Part shown: piece by piece, positions 7,451 to 16,909 of the stretch
How positions within the stretch are numbered: the stretch's first letter is position 1
Layout: every line of letters begins with the position of its first letter
Assembly: GCF_024385605.1 (NCBI RefSeq)
Contig: NZ_JANFOJ010000006.1
Span: forward strand, 124,001-188,000
DNA: 64,000 bases
Reading direction: 5' to 3'
From: Sporolactobacillus sp. STSJ-5
GTDB lineage: Bacteria > Bacillota > Bacilli > Bacillales > Sporolactobacillaceae
The notes under the pieces: model-generated
What the model was told of the DNA's origin: nothing
Seen by the model: only the letters and a program-made list of their open reading frames with translations
Databases searched by the model: none
Made by a program: the position numbers and the translations under genes

Positions 7451-9787
7451 TTATTTTTCAATATACAAATGATGATCTGCAAATCCGATCACTAACTTAC
7501 CGTCCATCATGGTCAATCCTTCACTCTCCTGAGGAGTTCCGCCATTCGGAATGGAGAAATGGAAACGATCCGCAATAGTCCAATTGTCATTAAGCACAGT
7601 CAAATAATTGTTTGCCAGGAAGTATAGTTTTCCATCCTCATACTGCATACCTTGAACAATACCCATTTTCTGCATGCTGTGTCGTTCAGAAAGTTTCCCT
7701 GTTTTCAGGTTATAAGTGAAGAAAGAATCATCACCAAACGATTCGGTCAGTAAAATCAGCGTATCCTGATCCCTCACTGCCATCATGGCAACATATGGAA
7801 TACGATTTGTATCAAGAGATATACCAGTTTCTGATCCCTTTTTCGGTCCTGTCATTTCAAGAGAATCCGGATCAATCGTGTAAATTGTTGGTGCATCTCC
7901 CGCACTGCTTACTTCATATAACTGATCATTATAAGGATTATAGCTGAGTGCACAGGCATGACCTAAAGTCATTGACCCTGATTCGTTCACTTTTTTCCCG
8001 CCGCGATCATAGGCTGCGATCTTACCCAATCCGTTCCCAAGGTCGTATCCGACATAGTAATAATCTCTCTTGGAGTCATAAGCAAGCCCTTGCTGTTTGC
8101 CGTCAGAGGCATTGCCTGTTTGCATATGATACTGAAAGTCGTCTGTTCGTGTCTGGAGTTCACTAAGGCTTGCATTGTTAACCCAGCCGATGTCAATATC
8201 CTTATCCGCCTGTCCGAACCAATCGTTATACTTAATAAACGACCAATCATTCCATGTCTTCGTGACTTCCAACATGCGCCTGCTGTAATTGGATAAATTG
8301 CCGATGCGCGAATTACTGTCAGGAGCATCTCCATTACTTTGACCATTGTATATGCCGAATGTCGTATTTAGGTCACGCGCCTGCATATACGCTTTTGTTG
8401 GGTTCACAAGATTCATCGCATTGCTGCGCACCCAGCCAATGACATGATGATTGTACGAAATGCGGTACATTTCCTCATTCTCTACCTGCTTCTCTTCGTT
8501 AATTTGAACGACACGATTGTCCGCGTTGTACTGGCCGCTATACCCGACAAAGCTTGATTGATCATCAAAAATCGGTGCGGTACTGCTGGAGATGGTTGCG
8601 TTGTAATTCACATTGATTAATCCGGACGCATTGGCTTCCTGAATCGTCAAGTCATCACTCTTTACCCAACCGAGACTCGTACCTGCCGTATATTTCTTAA
8701 TATGAACCCATCGGCCATTGTCCGCGATTTGATCGATTTTCAGCTTAAGGTTTGCATAGATGTTCAGAAATACCGGGAGCGGAGAATCATTCACCTTCGC
8801 ATAGAGTTGTCCGTTTGTATTGTGTACATTGGCCACTGCCACATGCGGGATGCTGCCGTCCTCGGCTGCTTCAGAAGTCACTTGAACCGTATCCTTATGA
8901 ATCCATCCCAATGTCTGTCCATCGACACCTATTTGGAACCATACTGTACTGCCTACCTTTGATTCTCGAAGAATATTAAGCGGCAGACGTTCATAGTCCG
9001 CAATTCTTCCAACAGATTTGGCTCCGGCAATTCCATACGGCTGATCCCAGATTCCATGATTTCCGCCGACTGAAACCACTCCATAAGTATTTGACGGAAT
9101 AGAATTGTCATAGGAATAATTCAATGGTTGACTTGCTAAATTAGAAGCATATACGTAACAATTGACGCCATTATAGTTCACCCAGTAGAGTTTATTCGAC
9201 TGAGGGCTCGTTGTCGTGAGCACAGTATTTACAGGTATGTTACCCTTATAATTTTTGGTATGCGCATAATTTTTATAACGTTTCGACGCCTTTATAACAT
9301 ATTTTGTGATCGGAGTTTTTTTAGTAGACAGATTAACGGCATAAACATAGCCGCGTTTTCCTTTATAATTCACATGATACATCTTATTGCCGAGACTGCT
9401 ATCCGTTGTAAGGCTTTTGTTAATCGCAATTTTCTGCACACGTTGTTTTGCCGCATTTGAGCTTGTATACAAGTACGAGGTCTTTTTAATATATCGCGTT
9501 ACCGTTGTTCGCCTAGTCCACAAATTCGACTTATATACATAACCCGTTTGGCCTGCATAGACTACCTTATACATTTTACTCTTCGTTTTACTGGCCGTTT
9601 TCAGCTGTGCATTAATTGGAATGAACCCCATCACCTGCTTCGATGAACCTGAAGTAGAATACAGCTTGGAGGTCTTATGTACATAATAAGTACGAGAGGC
9701 TTTTGCACTTGTCGGATAATAAGTCAATAAACTAAATATGAATACACATACAATTAATAAGGTGGTCGACCTTACTCGATTTTTCAC
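7451..9787 (-). CDS. Secreted SH3/GW-repeat protein with propeller-like C-terminus (copy 1)
   Basis: 778 residues. Signal peptide (~1-30, ending PTSAKA). Three SH3-like repeats of about 65 residues (~32-230) share the ends KMYKVVYAGQTGYVY, KMYHVNYKGKRGYVY and KLYWVNYNGVNCYVY. Four GW-type modules follow (~235-545), with GNHGIWDQPYG, LGWIHKD, LGWVKSD, IGWVRSN and IGWVNNA. The last ~220 residues look like a small beta-propeller (QQGLAYDSKRDYYYVGYD, LGHACALSYNP, QGMQYEDGKLYFLAN, ESEGLTMMDGKLVIGFAD). GW modules bind lipoteichoic acid or other wall polymers in Listeria-type proteins, so it is probably retained at the cell surface. The GTG start follows AAGGGAG. It is a paralogue of the next gene. 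No catalytic motif is recognised; function unknown. Confidence 0.8.
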   Translation of the reverse strand: MKNRVRSTTLLIVCVFIFSLLTYYPTSAKASRTYYVHKTSKLYSTSGSSKQVMGFIPINAQLKTASKTKSKMYKVVYAGQTGYVYKSNLWTRRTTVTRYIKKTSYLYTSSNAAKQRVQKIAINKSLTTDSSLGNKMYHVNYKGKRGYVYAVNLSTKKTPITKYVIKASKRYKNYAHTKNYKGNIPVNTVLTTTSPQSNKLYWVNYNGVNCYVYASNLASQPLNYSYDNSIPSNTYGVVSVGGNHGIWDQPYGIAGAKSVGRIADYERLPLNILRESKVGSTVWFQIGVDGQTLGWIHKDTVQVTSEAAEDGSIPHVAVANVHNTNGQLYAKVNDSPLPVFLNIYANLKLKIDQIADNGRWVHIKKYTAGTSLGWVKSDDLTIQEANASGLINVNYNATISSSTAPIFDDQSSFVGYSGQYNADNRVVQINEEKQVENEEMYRISYNHHVIGWVRSNAMNLVNPTKAYMQARDLNTTFGIYNGQSNGDAPDSNSRIGNLSNYSRRMLEVTKTWNDWSFIKYNDWFGQADKDIDIGWVNNASLSELQTRTDDFQYHMQTGNASDGKQQGLAYDSKRDYYYVGYDLGNGLGKIAAYDRGGKKVNESGSMTLGHACALSYNPYNDQLYEVSSAGDAPTIYTIDPDSLEMTGPKKGSETGISLDTNRIPYVAMMAVRDQDTLILLTESFGDDSFFTYNLKTGKLSERHSMQKMGIVQGMQYEDGKLYFLANNYLTVLNDNWTIADRFHFSIPNGGTPQESEGLTMMDGKLVIGFADHHLYIEK

Positions 9788-9915
9788 TGTAAATTGTGCT
9801 CCCTTCCCGCCCTTTATCTAAATATAAAAATTCTCTATTCTCTGCATTCGCTAAAAATCATAGTTTGAGTATAGCCTCACTTCACGCGGCAAAACAATAG
9901 TTGATTCGTCATTTC

Positions 9916-9956
9916 AAAAAAAGATGCCCAAATGGCCGTATGAGCCACGGGCACCA
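9916..9956 (-). terminator. Terminator of second GW-repeat protein
   Basis: On the minus strand GTGCCCGTGGC and GGCCATTTGGGCATC pair and lead into seven T residues, 10 bases after the stop at 9967. The two paralogues therefore look separately terminated. Confidence 0.8.
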
Positions 9957-9966
9957 GTGATTGTGT

Positions 9967-12273
9967 TTAATTTTGAATGTAGATAGTATGATCTGCGAAT
10001 CCGATCGCTAACTTACCGTTAACCATCGTCAACCCTTCACTCTCTTGAGGCGTTCCGCCATTCGGAATGGAGAATTGGAAACGATCTTCAATGGCATAAT
10101 TTCCGTTTAAAACAGTTAAATAGTTATTTGCTAAGAAATAGAGTTTTCCATTCTCATAATGCATGCCCTGAACAATACCCATTTTATTCATTTGCGCCGT
10201 CTGAGTCAGTTTTCCTGTGGAAATGGTGTATTCATAGAACGTATCTTTCCCGCCGACCGATTCAGTCAGTAGAATTAACGTGTTGCTGTCCTTCGCCGTC
10301 ATCATCGCCACATAGTATGGAAAACTGGTAAGGGTCGTCGTCTTTGTAATGCTTAGATTATTTGGATCAGGGTTAATTTCATGAAGAATCGGCTTTTGTC
10401 CGGCACTGCTGACTTCATAGAGTTTACCGTCTATATAACTGAGTGCACAAGCATGACCAAATGTTGTCACTGCTGATGAACCTTTGTAGTTGCCGTTTTG
10501 ATCATAAGCAACAATTTTTCCGGTCCCGTCTCCGGTATCATAACCAACATAGTACAGTCCCAAATCAGGATTGTACGCCAGTCCTTGCTGATTGCCTCCG
10601 CCAGCTGTAAATAAATGGCGAAAATCGGCGGTACCCGATCTAAGACCAGACAAATCGCTGCTGCGTACCCAGCCAAGGTCAATATCCTTGCCCATCTTTC
10701 CATACCAATCGTTGTACTTAATAAACGACCAATCACCAGATGTTTTAATGACTTCAAGCATGCGATTCGTGTATGCAGACAAGGAGCCGAGTGCCAATCC
10801 TGTATCAGGAGCATCCCCATTTGATTGTCCGTTGTATATTGCGCCTGTGTTCTTCACGATTTGATAACTCATGGTCGAGTTATTCAGATTCAACGCCGTG
10901 CTGACGACCCAACCGATCACATGGTTATTGTAAGAAATACGATATCTTTCTTCGTTCTCTACTTGTTTTTCCTGATTAATTTGAACATGTCTGCCGTCTG
11001 CATTAAACTGTCCGCTGTATCCGACAAAATGATCTTGATCATCAAAAATCGGCGCTTTGCTGCTGGCTATGGTCGCTCCGTAGTTGACGTTCAAGGCTTT
11101 ACCGGCACTTGTCGACTGAATGGACAAATCACTTGCTCGGGCCCAGCCGAGCGATGTTCCTGCCGTATACTTCTTAATATGAACCCACTCGCCATTGTTC
11201 GCGATCATATCAATTTTGAGTCTCAGGTTAGCATAGATGTTAAGACTGGTAATAACCCCATTGCCCGGCGATTGATACAGGAATGAATTAGGCTTCGCCA
11301 CACTTGCTACAGCCAAATGTGGAATGCTCCCGTCACTGGCCGTATTTGATGTCAATTGAACAATACTCTTATGGATCCAGCCAAGCGTCCGTCCGTCAAC
11401 GCTGACCTGATACCAAACCACACCGCCGACTTCCGACTCGCGCAGTACATTCAGCGGCACACGCTCATAATCAGCTATGTTGCCGACTGATTTTGCATCC
11501 TTGATTCCGTAGGGTTGATCCCAAATTCCATGATTTCCGCCTGTCGAGACCACGCCATAGGTGTTAGCTGCAACAGGATTGTTATACGTGTAGCTTAATT
11601 CGGCATTAGTCAAATTGACCGCGTAAACATAACTCTTCCGTCCTTTATAAGAAACCCAAAACAGTTTATTTGACTGTGGGCTTTGCGTTTCCAAACGGGT
11701 TCCGAGCGGAATCGTTCCTGAATAACGTTTCGTCCGGCTGTAATTTTTGTATTGCTTAGACTTCTTTTTGACGTATTTAACAATGGTCGTCTTATACGGA
11801 GACAAATTCGACTTGTATACATAGCCGCGTTTGCCTTTGTAGTTTACATGATACATTTTATAGTTTAAATTGCTGTCCGTGGTCAGTTTCTTATTGATTG
11901 CTATTTTCCAGGTGCGTTGTTTCGATGCATCTCGGCTTGAGTAAAGATAAGATGTTTTATGAATATATCGGGTTTTCGTGGTTCGCTTTGTCCATAAATT
12001 CGACCGAAAAACATAGCCGCTCCTTCCGCCATAGGTCACCTTAACCATTTTACTTGTCTTCTTACTTGTGGTCTTCAGCTTGGCGTTAATTGGAACATAA
12101 CGTATGAATTGTTTGGCACTATTCGAGCTTGTGTACAGTTTGGAAGTCTTATGAACATAGTATGTATAAGATTTCTTCGCTTGCGCAGGATAGTAGGATA
12201 ATAGACTTAAAAACAAAACAGCAACAAGTATGATTGAAAATTGCGTGTACTTAATACGAGATTGACCGTTCAC
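9967..12273 (-). CDS. Secreted SH3/GW-repeat protein with propeller-like C-terminus (copy 2)
   Basis: 768 residues from GTG at 12273, which lies 9 bases after AAGGAG; the frame stays open further upstream but without an SD. Architecture is the same as the neighbour: signal peptide (ending YYPAQA), three Tyr/Lys-rich SH3-like repeats, four GW-type modules (GNHGIWDQPYG, LGWIHKS, LGWARAS, IGWVVST, LGWVRSS) and a propeller-like C-terminal region (QQGLAYNPDLGLYYVGYD, LGHA-type FGHACALSY, ESEGLTMVNGKLAIGFAD). The repeat region is very basic, as expected for binding anionic wall polymers. The two genes look like a tandem duplication that has since diverged. No enzyme motif is recognised. Confidence 0.8.
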   Translation of the reverse strand: MNGQSRIKYTQFSIILVAVLFLSLLSYYPAQAKKSYTYYVHKTSKLYTSSNSAKQFIRYVPINAKLKTTSKKTSKMVKVTYGGRSGYVFRSNLWTKRTTKTRYIHKTSYLYSSRDASKQRTWKIAINKKLTTDSNLNYKMYHVNYKGKRGYVYKSNLSPYKTTIVKYVKKKSKQYKNYSRTKRYSGTIPLGTRLETQSPQSNKLFWVSYKGRKSYVYAVNLTNAELSYTYNNPVAANTYGVVSTGGNHGIWDQPYGIKDAKSVGNIADYERVPLNVLRESEVGGVVWYQVSVDGRTLGWIHKSIVQLTSNTASDGSIPHLAVASVAKPNSFLYQSPGNGVITSLNIYANLRLKIDMIANNGEWVHIKKYTAGTSLGWARASDLSIQSTSAGKALNVNYGATIASSKAPIFDDQDHFVGYSGQFNADGRHVQINQEKQVENEERYRISYNNHVIGWVVSTALNLNNSTMSYQIVKNTGAIYNGQSNGDAPDTGLALGSLSAYTNRMLEVIKTSGDWSFIKYNDWYGKMGKDIDLGWVRSSDLSGLRSGTADFRHLFTAGGGNQQGLAYNPDLGLYYVGYDTGDGTGKIVAYDQNGNYKGSSAVTTFGHACALSYIDGKLYEVSSAGQKPILHEINPDPNNLSITKTTTLTSFPYYVAMMTAKDSNTLILLTESVGGKDTFYEYTISTGKLTQTAQMNKMGIVQGMHYENGKLYFLANNYLTVLNGNYAIEDRFQFSIPNGGTPQESEGLTMVNGKLAIGFADHTIYIQN

Positions 12274-12490
12274 TGTGAAAAACTCCTTTCGAGGTAACTG
12301 CTCCATGACCTATGAGGCAAATAATTGAGGAAGAACATTAAATTTGTATCTCATCTATGTAAATCAAAATTTATTTTAAGCTTATGTCTAAGTATAACGC
12401 TATTCTTAGATTACGAACAATAGATTCGCAACAAACCGCCTGTTTTTTTTCTGCCTTTTGCCATCCAAAAGACCTCCGATTTGCTAAAAA
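12274..12490. other. Intergenic stretch upstream of copy 2
   Basis: AT-rich gap between the SH3/GW gene and the pepC terminator. It must hold the promoter of the 12273 gene, but no convincing -35/-10 pair stands out. No open frame with a good SD is seen. Confidence 0.4.
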
Positions 12491-12530
12491 AACAAAAACC
12501 GTTCTGAACGATCAGAACGGTTTTTTTAAA
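12490..12530 (-). terminator. Terminator of pepC
   Basis: Strong hairpin AAAAACCGTTCTG / CAGAACGGTTTTT with a 6-base loop, flanked by A and T tracts on both sides, so it can act in both directions. Confidence 0.9.
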
Positions 12531-12548
12531 GTTCATATTGCATAGTCC

Positions 12549-13889
12549 TTATTGCATGATTGCAAGAGCACCCATCGGATCCCAAGGTTTCAGTTCAATT
12601 GGCTCTTGTTCAAAAGCGGATTTTAACTCATCGGAAAGATACTTCTTATTGATCACGACTTGATAAGTATATTCATCCATCCACGGATCACTCATGACAA
12701 AATACCCTTTTGTGCCCCATTTCTCGCCCCAGCTGTTCTCCACTTTCCAGCGGTTTGGTTTACCATCAACAAGATTCACGCCAGTCAGTACCATCGCATG
12801 GGTTAGACAGCTGTGCTTGTAATCGAGCCGTTCCGCTTTCGTCATCTTGAACTCTGTACCGAATGCCGTATCAAAGTCATACAAAGCTGTATCCATAATG
12901 CCATGTGTATTGTCCGAATATTTGCCTACATCGCAGCCGAACCATACGGATTCATTATCCTTGATCTGGCTGACGGCGAGTGACTTCAGCGTCTCCATAT
13001 CAACATTCAAATATTTAATCTTGTGACCGCCGACAACGGTACCGAGATATTGTACTGTATATGTTTTCTTGTAGGGTTTATCTTGTGTCGGTGCGTTGAT
13101 AATTGCAACATAATCATTCAGATCAAGGCCGACATATTTTTTGAAAAAGTCTTGTGGTGTCATGCCAAGATCTCTGTGAAACTTCTTATCTTCATCCCTA
13201 TATTCAAAATCAAAGGCTTTCGGCGGTTCACCTAGTGAGAATGCAAGAATACGATAGATATCGCCCAGCATTGCTGTTTTCGCTTCTTCAAGAGCATCCC
13301 TTGAGTTTCCGTCCGCACTCATCGTGCGCAAGACACCGGCATCCTCGCGCAGCTTTGTATTCAATATGCCGTTCAGTTCAAGTGTCCGGCTGCTTTGGAA
13401 CGTTTCCGGCATCGCTTGCTTCGGAACCACACCATATTTCTCAATAATGGCTACGAGCATATCCCATTGTCCGCCATCCTGCTGCGGCGTATCCATTAGC
13501 CACGAAACGAGCCGGCCATCTAGTGGTTCAGCAGCCGTATCCAAAATACTTTCGAGAAAATAATTGGATTTCTCAAACTTATCCCAGAAAAGCGTATAAT
13601 TTTGTGAGAGTTCGAAGTCTTTAAGATTAAAAGCATCGCTGAATTTATGACGGAATGTATTCAAAGCAGCGAACATCCAGCATCTTCCGCTTTGCTTCTG
13701 GTCAGCAACTTTGCCCGTCTCAATTTCTTCTGAAAATACTGGATTCATTGATACAATTGCATTGCTGTTTAAAGTCGCCGCTTTAATTCCGCTTTTCATT
13801 ACCGCGTCTTGAACAACCTTATTTTCAGCAACACTGTGGATTTTGTCTGAAAATGCGTCAATCATTGATGTCGAAATTTCCTTTGCCAC
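12549..13889 (-). CDS. pepC: Aminopeptidase C (C1B cysteine peptidase, bleomycin hydrolase family)
   Basis: 446 residues, the usual length. It is a cytoplasmic cysteine aminopeptidase that trims peptides from the N-terminus and usually acts as a hexameric barrel. The catalytic triad is visible: Cys in QKQSGRCWMFAALN (~residue 69), His in CLTHAMVLTGV (~365) and Asn in KVENSWGEKWG (~387). The C-terminal end (GALAIMQ) lies in the position of the self-processing arm. The GTG start is 8 bases after AAGGGGG. It has its own terminator and a long leader upstream. It probably works with peptide uptake such as the 47.8 kb importer. Confidence 0.95.
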   Translation of the reverse strand: MAKEISTSMIDAFSDKIHSVAENKVVQDAVMKSGIKAATLNSNAIVSMNPVFSEEIETGKVADQKQSGRCWMFAALNTFRHKFSDAFNLKDFELSQNYTLFWDKFEKSNYFLESILDTAAEPLDGRLVSWLMDTPQQDGGQWDMLVAIIEKYGVVPKQAMPETFQSSRTLELNGILNTKLREDAGVLRTMSADGNSRDALEEAKTAMLGDIYRILAFSLGEPPKAFDFEYRDEDKKFHRDLGMTPQDFFKKYVGLDLNDYVAIINAPTQDKPYKKTYTVQYLGTVVGGHKIKYLNVDMETLKSLAVSQIKDNESVWFGCDVGKYSDNTHGIMDTALYDFDTAFGTEFKMTKAERLDYKHSCLTHAMVLTGVNLVDGKPNRWKVENSWGEKWGTKGYFVMSDPWMDEYTYQVVINKKYLSDELKSAFEQEPIELKPWDPMGALAIMQ

Positions 13890-14211
13890 TTCAATGTCCC
13901 CCTTATAAAAAGTAGGCTTTGTTAAAAAATTATGTTGTCTGTCACTGTTTATTGGCTCATTCGTGAAAAACCCTGCATTTCACGCCTTCCAGCTTACTGA
14001 AAGATCCATCGATTTGATGAAATGATGTGTGAACGCTTGCTTTCACCCTCCCGACGTTCAATAAACCGGCGGTAGAGGAGCCACTAAACAACAACATTGT
14101 TTAACATCACCTATAAGTAAAACCGTAACAAAACCATTATAGGTCTTAAATGACGGTCCGCAAAGGTCTACGCATGGTAATGTTATTTTTTTTAACATGA
14201 TTTTTGAACAT
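13890..14211 (-). other. Long pepC leader/intergenic region
   Basis: 322 bases with no clear gene. A promoter candidate reads TTGCGG - 16 bases - TATAAT on the minus strand (14163 to 14136), giving a pepC 5' UTR of about 240 bases. It contains a hairpin around 13968-13990 (CGTGAAA pairing with TTTCACG), a cre-like sequence at 14028-14041, and a 34-codon frame at 13957-14061 (TTG start, weak case). I recognise no known riboswitch or T-box motif. Confidence 0.4.
14028..14041. promoter_or_regulatory. cre-like site in the pepC leader
   Basis: TGTGAACGCTTGCT matches the CcpA consensus TGNAANCGNWNNCW at 13 of 14 positions. It lies about 100 bases downstream of the predicted pepC promoter, where CcpA could act as a roadblock. 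Confidence 0.35.
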
Positions 14212-15207
14212 TCATCGCGCAATCCTGTCTAATTGCATAGTAATTATGTTATGAAGTAATTCAAGATTTTTCACTTGCCGCACGAATTGTTTCTCCGCTT
14301 CCTTGTTCGAAATCAGCTGAAACCTCAACTTGCTGTTCGGCGGCAGTTGTGAAAGCAGCGGCACATCCACCGATGCTACCTGAGCAATTCTTGGATAGCC
14401 GCCGGTCGATTGGTGATCGGTCATCAAGATAATCGGCTGTCCGTCTCTTGGCACTTGAATAGAACCGTTTGTTACTGCTTCCGAAAAAAGCTCAATAGGT
14501 CTGTCAAGATCTAATCCCGCACCTTCCAGACGGTAGCCCATTCGATCTGAAGATGCAGTAATCTGATAGTCGGTGTTCAGGAACACCTGCCTGCTCGTTT
14601 CAGAAAAACGCGGCCATAATGTATCCGGGATGACGCGAATGGGCTGGACATCTCGATAAGTTCTTTGTGTTGCAGCGAACCATCTGATCACAGATTTCTT
14701 TTCAGCCAATGACGCCATAACATGTTTTGCTCTTTTAGAAGGTTCACCGACCGGGATTCGATCTTGCTCTTTCAGAAATCGCCCCATGAATCCTCCTTGT
14801 CCTGCCTTTTCAAAGGTGGACCGACTGCCAAACCACAAAGGTGTATTCACTCCGCCGGCCACAGCCAAATAGCCCCTGCTTCCGGAGACCAAACCGCCGA
14901 TCGTTAGGATTTGCCCTTCACGTGCGAGGTATGGCTTTCCGGTGCCGATTTTCTGTCCGTCGAGGCTTGGATGGCAGACAGCCCCTGTTATAGCAAACAA
15001 GGCATCTTCGGGAAAAAGAATACTTGGTCCGAGAAAAGAATACTCAATGACCGCATCTGATTCATCATTACCAACCAGCCAGTTTGCCAGTTTTGCCGAT
15101 GGCGGATCCATCACTCCACCGACAATCATGCCGAATTTCTGATATCCCAATCTCCCCAGGTCCTGCACAGCAGAGGCAAATCCTTTTCGAATTAAGATCA
15201 AACCCAT
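14212..15207 (-). CDS. pxpC: 5-oxoprolinase subunit PxpC
   Basis: 331 residues of the biotin-dependent carboxyltransferase-like (KipA/PxpC) family. With PxpA and PxpB it hydrolyses 5-oxoproline (pyroglutamate) to glutamate at the cost of ATP. Family features include the N-terminal DLGRLGYQKFGMIVGGVMD, the central GGLVSGSRGYLAVAGG and VTNGSIQVPRDGQPIILM with TGGYPRIA. The start follows GGAGGGG and overlaps the pxpB end by 10 bases, indicating translational coupling. In B. subtilis the KipI/KipA pair was first described for sporulation kinase control, but PxpABC is the enzyme assignment now used. Confidence 0.9.
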   Translation of the reverse strand: MGLILIRKGFASAVQDLGRLGYQKFGMIVGGVMDPPSAKLANWLVGNDESDAVIEYSFLGPSILFPEDALFAITGAVCHPSLDGQKIGTGKPYLAREGQILTIGGLVSGSRGYLAVAGGVNTPLWFGSRSTFEKAGQGGFMGRFLKEQDRIPVGEPSKRAKHVMASLAEKKSVIRWFAATQRTYRDVQPIRVIPDTLWPRFSETSRQVFLNTDYQITASSDRMGYRLEGAGLDLDRPIELFSEAVTNGSIQVPRDGQPIILMTDHQSTGGYPRIAQVASVDVPLLSQLPPNSKLRFQLISNKEAEKQFVRQVKNLELLHNIITMQLDRIAR

Positions 15208-15920
15208 GGCTGCCCCTCCTTAATACCCATGTACTCTTGTCTCGATATCGGATCGAATTTCACGAGATCTCCGGCAGCAAGCAAAGTCGGCGGATCTGAC
15301 TCCGGCATAAAAAGAGGCAGCGGTGTGCGCCCAATAATTTGCCATCCTCCAGGAGAATCAAGCGGGTAAGCTCCTGTCTGTTTTCCGGCAATACCAACCG
15401 ATCCGGCAGCGATTTTCAATCGCGGAGTCGCCCTCCTTGGTGTGGCTAATTGTTCCGAAAGCCCCCCCAAGAATGGAAAGCCCGGAGCGAAACCAAGCAT
15501 GTAAACCAAATAGTCCGGAGCAGAATGCATGTCAATAACTTCACGGACACTCAAGCCGCGAAGTTCAGCCACTTCGTCCAAATCCGGCCCAAAGTCTCCC
15601 CCATAACATACCGGTATATGCACAGTACGTCTTTCCATTTTATGATTGACGCTGCCGCTCACACGTTTCGCCATGTTCGCTAAATAATTGATGACTTGCT
15701 GCTGCGCCGTGATCTCTTTTCTACCGCCACGCAGCACCTCTATTGGATTATAGAAAAACACGATATTCGTGTACGAAGGTACATATTCAATAAATCCAGC
15801 AAAAGGCGCCAGGTCAAATTGTTCCGTAAACCGTTTAATTTTCATTTGGATTTCAGGTGCTATTTGATCGCCGAAAATGACACGAACCGCTTGATCGCCA
15901 AATGGCTCGATTCTAAGCAT
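15198..15920 (-). CDS. pxpB: 5-oxoprolinase subunit PxpB
   Basis: 240 residues of the KipI/PxpB family. Hallmarks are the N-terminal EPFGDQAVRVIFGD, HIPVCYGGDFGPDLDEVA (~120) and the C-terminal YMLGFAPGFPFLGGL followed by TPRLKIAAGSVGIAGKQTGAYP and SPGGWQIIGRTPLP. It is the second subunit of ATP-dependent 5-oxoprolinase. The ATG follows GGAGGTG, 42 bases after pxpA. The gene order pxpA-pxpB-pxpC is the usual one. Confidence 0.92.
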   Translation of the reverse strand: MLRIEPFGDQAVRVIFGDQIAPEIQMKIKRFTEQFDLAPFAGFIEYVPSYTNIVFFYNPIEVLRGGRKEITAQQQVINYLANMAKRVSGSVNHKMERRTVHIPVCYGGDFGPDLDEVAELRGLSVREVIDMHSAPDYLVYMLGFAPGFPFLGGLSEQLATPRRATPRLKIAAGSVGIAGKQTGAYPLDSPGGWQIIGRTPLPLFMPESDPPTLLAAGDLVKFDPISRQEYMGIKEGQPWV

Positions 15921-15962
15921 AGGGCACCTCCGACCGTAATTTCTTTTGTCCTGTGAAGCGAT

Positions 15963-16721
15963 TCAGGTCCAGGATTTAATCTTAACTCCACAATTCTGCA
16001 ACTCTTTCCGTATGATCGCAGCAAAAGCAAGCGCTGAAGTTCCGTCTCCATGAACGCAAAGGGTTTCAGCACGCACACTTACCTTGCCGCCATTCACCGC
16101 TGTCACTGTTCTGTCTTGAAGCATTTGCATCACTTGTCTCAGCGCCTGATCCGTTTCAGTAATGAGTGCCTTTGGTTCCGATCTTGGCGTCAGCGATCCA
16201 TTGGGCTGGTAGGTACGATCCGCATAGGCTTCATAAATGACATGCAGCCCCACCTTCTCACCTGCAGATGCCAAAAAAGTTCCGTCCATAGCAAATAAAA
16301 GCAGATTCGGATCTACATCAGATACTGCCTGAACAACTGCTTTCGCATATTTTTCCTGATCTGATGCCATATGATACAGCGCGCCATGCGGCTTCACATG
16401 ATTCACTCGAATACTTTGTGCTTTAGCTACCGCTTGGAGCGCGCCAATTTGATACACAACCATGTCATAGACTTCAGTAGGTGAAACGTGCATCTCTTTC
16501 CTTCCAAATCCTTTTAAGTCTGGAAGACCGGGATGTGCGCCGATGGCCACAGCATTCTTTTTTGCACGAGCGACTGTTCGGTGCATTTCAGAAAAATCCC
16601 CCGCATGAAAACCGCAGGCTATATTAGCCGATGAGATGAGCGGCAAAATTTTTTCATCATTTCCAATCACATAATGCCCGAAACTTTCTCCTAAATCACA
16701 GTTTAAGTCAATTTGATTCAT
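15963..16721 (-). CDS. pxpA: 5-oxoprolinase subunit PxpA (LamB/YcsF family)
   Basis: 252 residues. It has the typical LamB/YcsF start DLNCDLGESFGHYVIGNDE, SSANIACGFHAGD (~30) and GAHPGLPDLKGFGR (~60), then HVKPHGALYH (~110) and ICVHGD-type LCVHGDGTSA near the C-terminus. It is the first gene of the 5-oxoprolinase operon. The ATG follows AAGGAT. It sits just downstream of the cystine transporter operon, separated by a terminator. Pyroglutamate arises from glutamine and gamma-glutamyl peptides, which suits the peptide/cystine salvage context. Confidence 0.93.
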   Translation of the reverse strand: MNQIDLNCDLGESFGHYVIGNDEKILPLISSANIACGFHAGDFSEMHRTVARAKKNAVAIGAHPGLPDLKGFGRKEMHVSPTEVYDMVVYQIGALQAVAKAQSIRVNHVKPHGALYHMASDQEKYAKAVVQAVSDVDPNLLLFAMDGTFLASAGEKVGLHVIYEAYADRTYQPNGSLTPRSEPKALITETDQALRQVMQMLQDRTVTAVNGGKVSVRAETLCVHGDGTSALAFAAIIRKELQNCGVKIKSWT

Positions 16722-16842
16722 CGAACGATCAATCCTTTTCCAAGGTCATGATGTGAACGTCAACAATGCAATTGCGTTCCTATATTTTAGAATAATCTAA
16801 CAAATGAATTCAGGCAAGAAACAACCAAACCATAACTCTTCT

Positions 16843-16885
16843 AACTAAAAAAGCAAATCCAGATTTATCCTCCCAGATTTGCTTT
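16843..16885 (-). terminator. Terminator of the tcyABC-like operon
   Basis: AAAGCAAATC and GATTTGCTTT form a 10-bp stem followed on the minus strand by a T tract, 25 bases after the ATPase gene. Confidence 0.8.
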
Positions 16886-16909
16886 AATATAAGTCCTATT
16901 AATTTTTAA

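Noticed and set aside
7451-12273. One gene broken into two by a frameshift
   Set aside because: Each copy has its own SD, signal peptide, full domain set and terminator, so this is a duplication.
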